Source: Pseudomonadota bacterium
GTDB taxonomy: Bacteria; Pseudomonadota; Alphaproteobacteria; Rhizobiales; Hyphomicrobiaceae
DNA: 18,635 bases
Assembly: GCA_023410905.1 (NCBI GenBank)
Contig: JAEYPL010000262.1
Coordinates: forward strand, 1-18,635
Direction of reading: 5' to 3'
Under the pieces are notes generated by a model that saw only the letters and a list, made by a program, of their open reading frames with translations, was not told the DNA's origin and searched no databases. Shown here in pieces: positions 15,882-18,635 of this stretch (positions within the stretch are counted from its first letter, which is position 1; each line of letters begins with the position of its first letter). Made by a program: the position numbers and the translations under genes.

Positions 15882-16224
15882 CGGGCGACGCGGCGGCCCT
15901 GGATTCGCGGAATTCCGGGGTCGCAGCAAAGATCATTTGCGGAATAACCGCGGCGGCTTATGAATGGGCATTTTCCGATTATGGTTAAGGCATTGCCAAC
16001 GGCTTCCTGCGGCCAGCTCAGTTTCTGTTTCAAAATCGGGCGAAAATCTCTCCGGCGGACGTTCCTTAGGGAACAGCTAACCAACACGTTTCCACGTCAT
16101 TTAGTAAAAAGCCGAGCAAATTTACTTCTTCTCAGCGAGAGCACTGACATTTTGCATTTATGCCCGCCCTCGAAATCGCGTGGCAGCATGACGGCATGAC
16201 GTCGGGATAGGAGTTGAGTTCCCC
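15882..16224. other. Intergenic region with a hairpin and an AT-richer stretch
   Basis: A 343-base gap without a supported gene. Just after the sulfatase stop, 15897-15919 can fold as an imperfect hairpin (CCCTGGATTC / GAATTCCGGG with one bulge and one wobble). From about 15960 to 16165 the base composition turns clearly AT-richer than anywhere else in the window, and 16186-16201 is GCATGACG repeated twice in tandem. The Sel1 gene's purine tract (AGGAG) lies at 16208-16212. I cannot name a promoter with confidence, though this is where one is expected. Confidence 0.6.
15897..15919 (+). terminator. Possible terminator hairpin after the sulfatase gene
   Basis: An imperfect stem of about ten pairs with a GCG loop begins 16 bases after the stop codon. 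There is one bulged base and one G-T pair, and no T-run follows, so it is a weak candidate. Confidence 0.3.
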
Positions 16225-16491
16225 ATGGCCAGGTTTGATGTTGCGTTCCAGGAAATGCCGCTTGCCTCCGAGGCCGGCGCCGCCGATGCCCTCTTCGAGC
16301 TTGGTCTCGCCTATTGCAGCGGCCGGGATGTCGAGATCGACTTCATCGAAGCGCACAAGTGGTTCAATCTCGCAGCGCTCCGCGGCAACCGCGAAGCCAA
16401 GCACTACCGCAGCGAGCTCGCGAGCGAGATGTCCCGCGCCGAGATCGGACAGGCCCAGCGCCGCGCCCGCGAGTGGCTGGCCGTCCATTGA
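16225..16491 (+). CDS. Small Sel1-repeat protein
   Basis: An 88-residue protein made of essentially one Sel1-like repeat: ADALFELGLAYCSGRDVEIDFIEAHKWFNLAALRGNREAKHYRSELA (about 20-66) has the LGxxYxxGxGVxxDxxxAxxWxxxAAxxG pattern, with a short charged helix after it. Sel1 repeats are protein-protein adaptors; single-repeat versions of this length are frequent in rhizobial genomes and have no known partner. There is no signal peptide or membrane segment. The AGGAG tract lies about 12 bases before the ATG, a little far. It stands alone between the sulfatase and GMC genes, behind the AT-richer spacer, so it probably has its own promoter. Confidence 0.85.
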   Translation: MARFDVAFQEMPLASEAGAADALFELGLAYCSGRDVEIDFIEAHKWFNLAALRGNREAKHYRSELASEMSRAEIGQAQRRAREWLAVH

Positions 16492-16633
16492 TAGCCAAGC
16501 TTAGCCCGCGCCCTGGGCACACGCCAACTATGCGTCTGCACAGCACAGCTAGGGCTTTGTGCGACGCCTGACCAACTGCTATCGAGAAGCGAAGGAGCGC
16601 CCGGAGGCAGCTCCGCGAACGCGCTCGGTGGGA

Positions 16634-18346
16634 ATGTCCATGATCTACGACTACATCATCGTCGGCGGTGGCTCGGCGGGATCGGTACTGGCCAATCGGC
16701 TCTCCGCAAAAAGCGCGAACAGGGTCCTGCTGCTCGAAGCCGGACCCGATACGCCGCATGGCGCCGTACCAAAGGAGATCCTCGACAGCTATCCGGGTAC
16801 GGCCTACTTCGATCCGCGTTTTCACTGGACCAAGCTGCGCGTGCGCACCGAGGTCGTCTCGCACAACAATCCGACTGAAGCCCCGCCGCCCTTCCGCAAG
16901 TACGAGCAGGCGCGCGTACTCGGTGGTGGCTCCTCCATCAACGGCCAGCTCGCCAACCGCGGTGCGCCCACCGACTATGCCGAGTGGGAAGCGCGCGGCG
17001 CCAAGGGCTGGAACTGGAATGACGTGCTCCCCTATTTCCGCAAGGTCGAGCGCGACATGGATTTCGACGGGCCCTACCACGGCAAGGACGGCCACATTCC
17101 CGTCCGCCGCATCTTTCCCCAGTATTGGACCGAGCACGCCAAGGCCGCGGCCAAGGCCTTCGAAGCGCAGGGCTGGAAATACGTCGAGGACCAGAACGGC
17201 GAATTCGTCGACGGCTACATGCCGCTCACGCATTCCAATGCCAATGAGCAGCGCGTCTCCGCCGCGATCGGATATCTGGGCCCTGAAACCCGCGCGCGGA
17301 AGAACCTCACCATCTCGACGAGCACCGTCGTCAGCGAGCTCATGTTCGAGGGCAACCGATGCGTTGGCGTGCGCGCCGAGGTCAACGGGCACCGCCAAGA
17401 GTTCCGCGCCAACGAGATCATTCTGTGCAGCGGCGCCATCCACTCGCCGTCGCACCTCATGCGCTCAGGCATTGGGCCGGTGGGGCACCTCAAGGATCTC
17501 GGCATCGAAGTTCGCGCGGCCCTCGGCGGTGTTGGCCAGCGCCTGACGGATCATCCGGCCATCTCCGTGTCGTCGTACCTGCGCCCGCAAGGGCGCATGA
17601 ACAGCCACACGCGGCGCCACATGACGCTCGGTCTGCGCTACTCGTCCGGCATCGGTGGCGTGCCTCCGGGCGACATGTACGTCAGCGTCGTCTCCAAGTC
17701 GGCCTGGCACGATGTCGGCAAGCGCATTGCCTCGATGCTTCTCTGGGTGAACCGCACCTGCTCCGAACGCGGCGAGGTGAAGCTCATATCGCGCGACTGG
17801 CGCGAAGAACCGCTCGTCGAGTTCAATCTCCTGTCCGACCGCCGCGATCTCGAACGCCTCATGGATGGCTTCAAGCGCATGGGCGCTTGCTATGCCCATC
17901 CCGAGATGCAGAAGATCACCTCGAACCCGTTCCCCGCCGCCTACTCGGATCGCGTGCGCGCGCTCGGCGTCGTGTGCACGAAGAACAAGATCATCACCGG
18001 AATTGCCGGCCGCCTGCTCGATGGGCCGCAGTTCGTGCGCAACTATCTCTTCGACAACGTCATCGTCGAAGGCTTCAAGTTCAATCAGGTCATGCACGAC
18101 GACGAGGCGCTCGAAGCCTTCGTGCGCAAGGCCACGATCGGCGTGTGGCACGCGTCCTGTACCTGCCGCATGGGCGCCGACAGTGACCCGATGGCCGTCA
18201 CCGACACGCAGGGGCGCGTACGCGGCGGCATCAGCGGCTTGCGCGTGGTCGATGCCTCGATCTTCCCGATGGTGCCGAGCGCGAACACGAACTTCCCCGT
18301 GCTCATGTCCGCGGAGAAGATCGCCGATGCCATGCTGGCGGCCTAG
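16634..18346 (+). CDS. GMC-family FAD-dependent oxidoreductase (choline-dehydrogenase-like)
   Basis: A 570-residue glucose-methanol-choline oxidoreductase that should oxidise an alcohol using FAD. The dinucleotide-binding motif YIIVGGGSAGSVLA is at residues 7-20, with Glu35 ending the next strand. RVLGGGSSINGQLANRG is the first GMC signature. ILCSGAIHSPSHLMRSGIGP is the second. The active-site His506 (WHASCTCRMG) and an Asn in SANTNFP (551 or 553) occupy the catalytic pair positions. Relatives act on choline, primary alcohols, polyethylene glycol or sugar alcohols, so the substrate cannot be given. No betaine genes are nearby. Start: ATG at 16634 is kept, but the second ATG at 16640 is better spaced from GGTGGG. 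There is no Tat or Sec signal. It converges on the Lrp-type gene. Confidence 0.93.
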   Translation: MSMIYDYIIVGGGSAGSVLANRLSAKSANRVLLLEAGPDTPHGAVPKEILDSYPGTAYFDPRFHWTKLRVRTEVVSHNNPTEAPPPFRKYEQARVLGGGSSINGQLANRGAPTDYAEWEARGAKGWNWNDVLPYFRKVERDMDFDGPYHGKDGHIPVRRIFPQYWTEHAKAAAKAFEAQGWKYVEDQNGEFVDGYMPLTHSNANEQRVSAAIGYLGPETRARKNLTISTSTVVSELMFEGNRCVGVRAEVNGHRQEFRANEIILCSGAIHSPSHLMRSGIGPVGHLKDLGIEVRAALGGVGQRLTDHPAISVSSYLRPQGRMNSHTRRHMTLGLRYSSGIGGVPPGDMYVSVVSKSAWHDVGKRIASMLLWVNRTCSERGEVKLISRDWREEPLVEFNLLSDRRDLERLMDGFKRMGACYAHPEMQKITSNPFPAAYSDRVRALGVVCTKNKIITGIAGRLLDGPQFVRNYLFDNVIVEGFKFNQVMHDDEALEAFVRKATIGVWHASCTCRMGADSDPMAVTDTQGRVRGGISGLRVVDASIFPMVPSANTNFPVLMSAEKIADAMLAA

Positions 18347-18385
18347 GCGGCGTAGTTAGTGAAGACGCGTGCAGTAAACTCCGAG

Positions 18386-18482
18386 CGTGCTGCCAGCACG
18401 AAGTTCATAAAGGCGGGTGGGTTCGGGAGGGTGTCCCTCCCGATGGGGTGCGGGGCTAGCCCCGCTCGCGGCGAAGCCGCGA
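18386..18482. repeat. Run of four hairpins between convergent genes
   Basis: From left to right: CGTGCT-GCC-AGCACG (18386-18400); a 9-bp stem TCGGGAGGG/CCCTCCCGA with a TGT loop (18423-18443); the perfect 16-bp palindrome GCGGGGCTAGCCCCGC (18450-18465); and a 7-bp stem TCGCGGC/GCCGCGA with a GAA loop (18466-18482). The last three are separated by only a few bases. They lie between the GMC stop and the stop of the opposing regulator gene, so they can end transcription both ways. The ordered set of different hairpins also looks like one copy of a dispersed palindromic repeat. Confidence 0.75.
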
Positions 18483-18487
18483 ATGGC

Positions 18488-18635
18488 TCATCGCGTCTCC
18501 AGCGGCAGCGCGCTGGAGTGCTTCACCTGGCCGAGCGCAAAGCTCGACTCGATGTTGGCGATGCCGTCGATACGCGTGAGCGTGTCCTTCACGAAGCGCT
18601 CGTAGTCGGCGAGATCGCGCGCGACGACGCGGAGC
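18488..18635 (-). CDS. Lrp/AsnC-family transcriptional regulator, C-terminal end (5' part outside window)
   Basis: Too short for ordinary ORF listing, but the reverse strand reads 48 residues to a TGA whose complement is 18488-18490. LRVVARDLADYERFVKDTL, then TRIDGIANIESSFALGQVKH and SSALPLETR, match the end of the RAM (AsnC_trans_reg) domain. In full-length proteins this domain binds amino acids or other effectors and drives oligomerisation; the DNA-binding helix-turn-helix is upstream, outside the window. Lrp-type regulators often control a nearby amino-acid or catabolic gene, but this one converges on the GMC gene instead of diverging from it, so its target is unlikely to be that gene. Confidence 0.85.
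   Translation of the reverse strand, partial: LRVVARDLADYERFVKDTLTRIDGIANIESSFALGQVKHSSALPLETR

Noticed and set aside
16364..17455. 363-residue minus-strand frame opposite the Sel1 and GMC genes
   Set aside because: It spans two unrelated real genes and their spacer, as expected for a chance open frame in GC-rich DNA.
18423..18482. CRISPR-like array
   Set aside because: The hairpins differ from each other in sequence and there are no regularly spaced identical repeats.

Overview
This is a high-GC stretch of chromosome, almost certainly from an alphaproteobacterium and most likely the Hyphomicrobiales (Rhizobiales). The grounds are strong G/C preference at third codon positions, long mirror ORFs opposite the real genes, GC-rich intergenic palindromes of rhizobial style, and family members typical of that order: an NDUFA9-like reductase next to YggT, DUF167 and FolD, CoxS/CoxM-type subunits, a TTC38-like TPR protein and a Sel1 mini-protein. 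I see no phage, IS element, CRISPR array, tRNA or rRNA. Gene density and base composition are those of a core or soft-accessory chromosomal region.

Layout. Positions 1-1247 hold the 3' end of a short-chain dehydrogenase (+) converging on a crotonase-family gene (-), with GC-rich inverted repeats between them. Positions 1428-4070 encode aminopeptidase N. Positions 4201-5280 encode a membrane-anchored protein with a histidine-kinase phosphoacceptor domain but no recognisable ATP-binding boxes, behind a good sigma-70-like promoter. Positions 5509-6813 encode the iron-sulfur and FAD subunits of a xanthine-oxidase/CO-dehydrogenase-type enzyme, tightly coupled but without the molybdenum large subunit. 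Positions 6891-8942 hold a TTC38-like TPR protein followed by an EthD-like alpha/beta-barrel protein whose 5' end looks frameshifted. Positions 8963-11366 (-) hold an exported alpha/beta hydrolase and a VOC-fold protein. Positions 11512-14093 (-) form a likely operon transcribed NDUFA9-like reductase, YggT, DUF167 protein, FolD. Positions 14364-15881 encode a cytoplasmic arylsulfatase-type enzyme, divergent from that operon. Positions 16225-16491 encode a Sel1-repeat mini-protein, and 16634-18346 a GMC flavoprotein oxidoreductase. A run of hairpins separates it from the 3' end of a convergent Lrp/AsnC-type regulator cut by the window edge.

How the genes relate. Only two groups look functionally coupled by sequence: the CoxS-CoxM pair (overlapping ribosome-binding site, 3-base gap) and the yggT-DUF167-folD block (ATGA overlap, 18-base gap). 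The rest are mostly single metabolic genes (peptidase, crotonase, sulfatase, GMC oxidoreductase, VOC protein) without an obvious shared pathway.

I did not find a convincing new defence or mobile system. The points most worth a second look are the CoxS-CoxM pair without CoxL, the kinase-like protein with eroded ATP-binding boxes, the probable frameshift at about 8245-8285, the crotonase lacking both classical catalytic glutamates, and the palindromic repeat clusters at 269-393 and 18386-18482.
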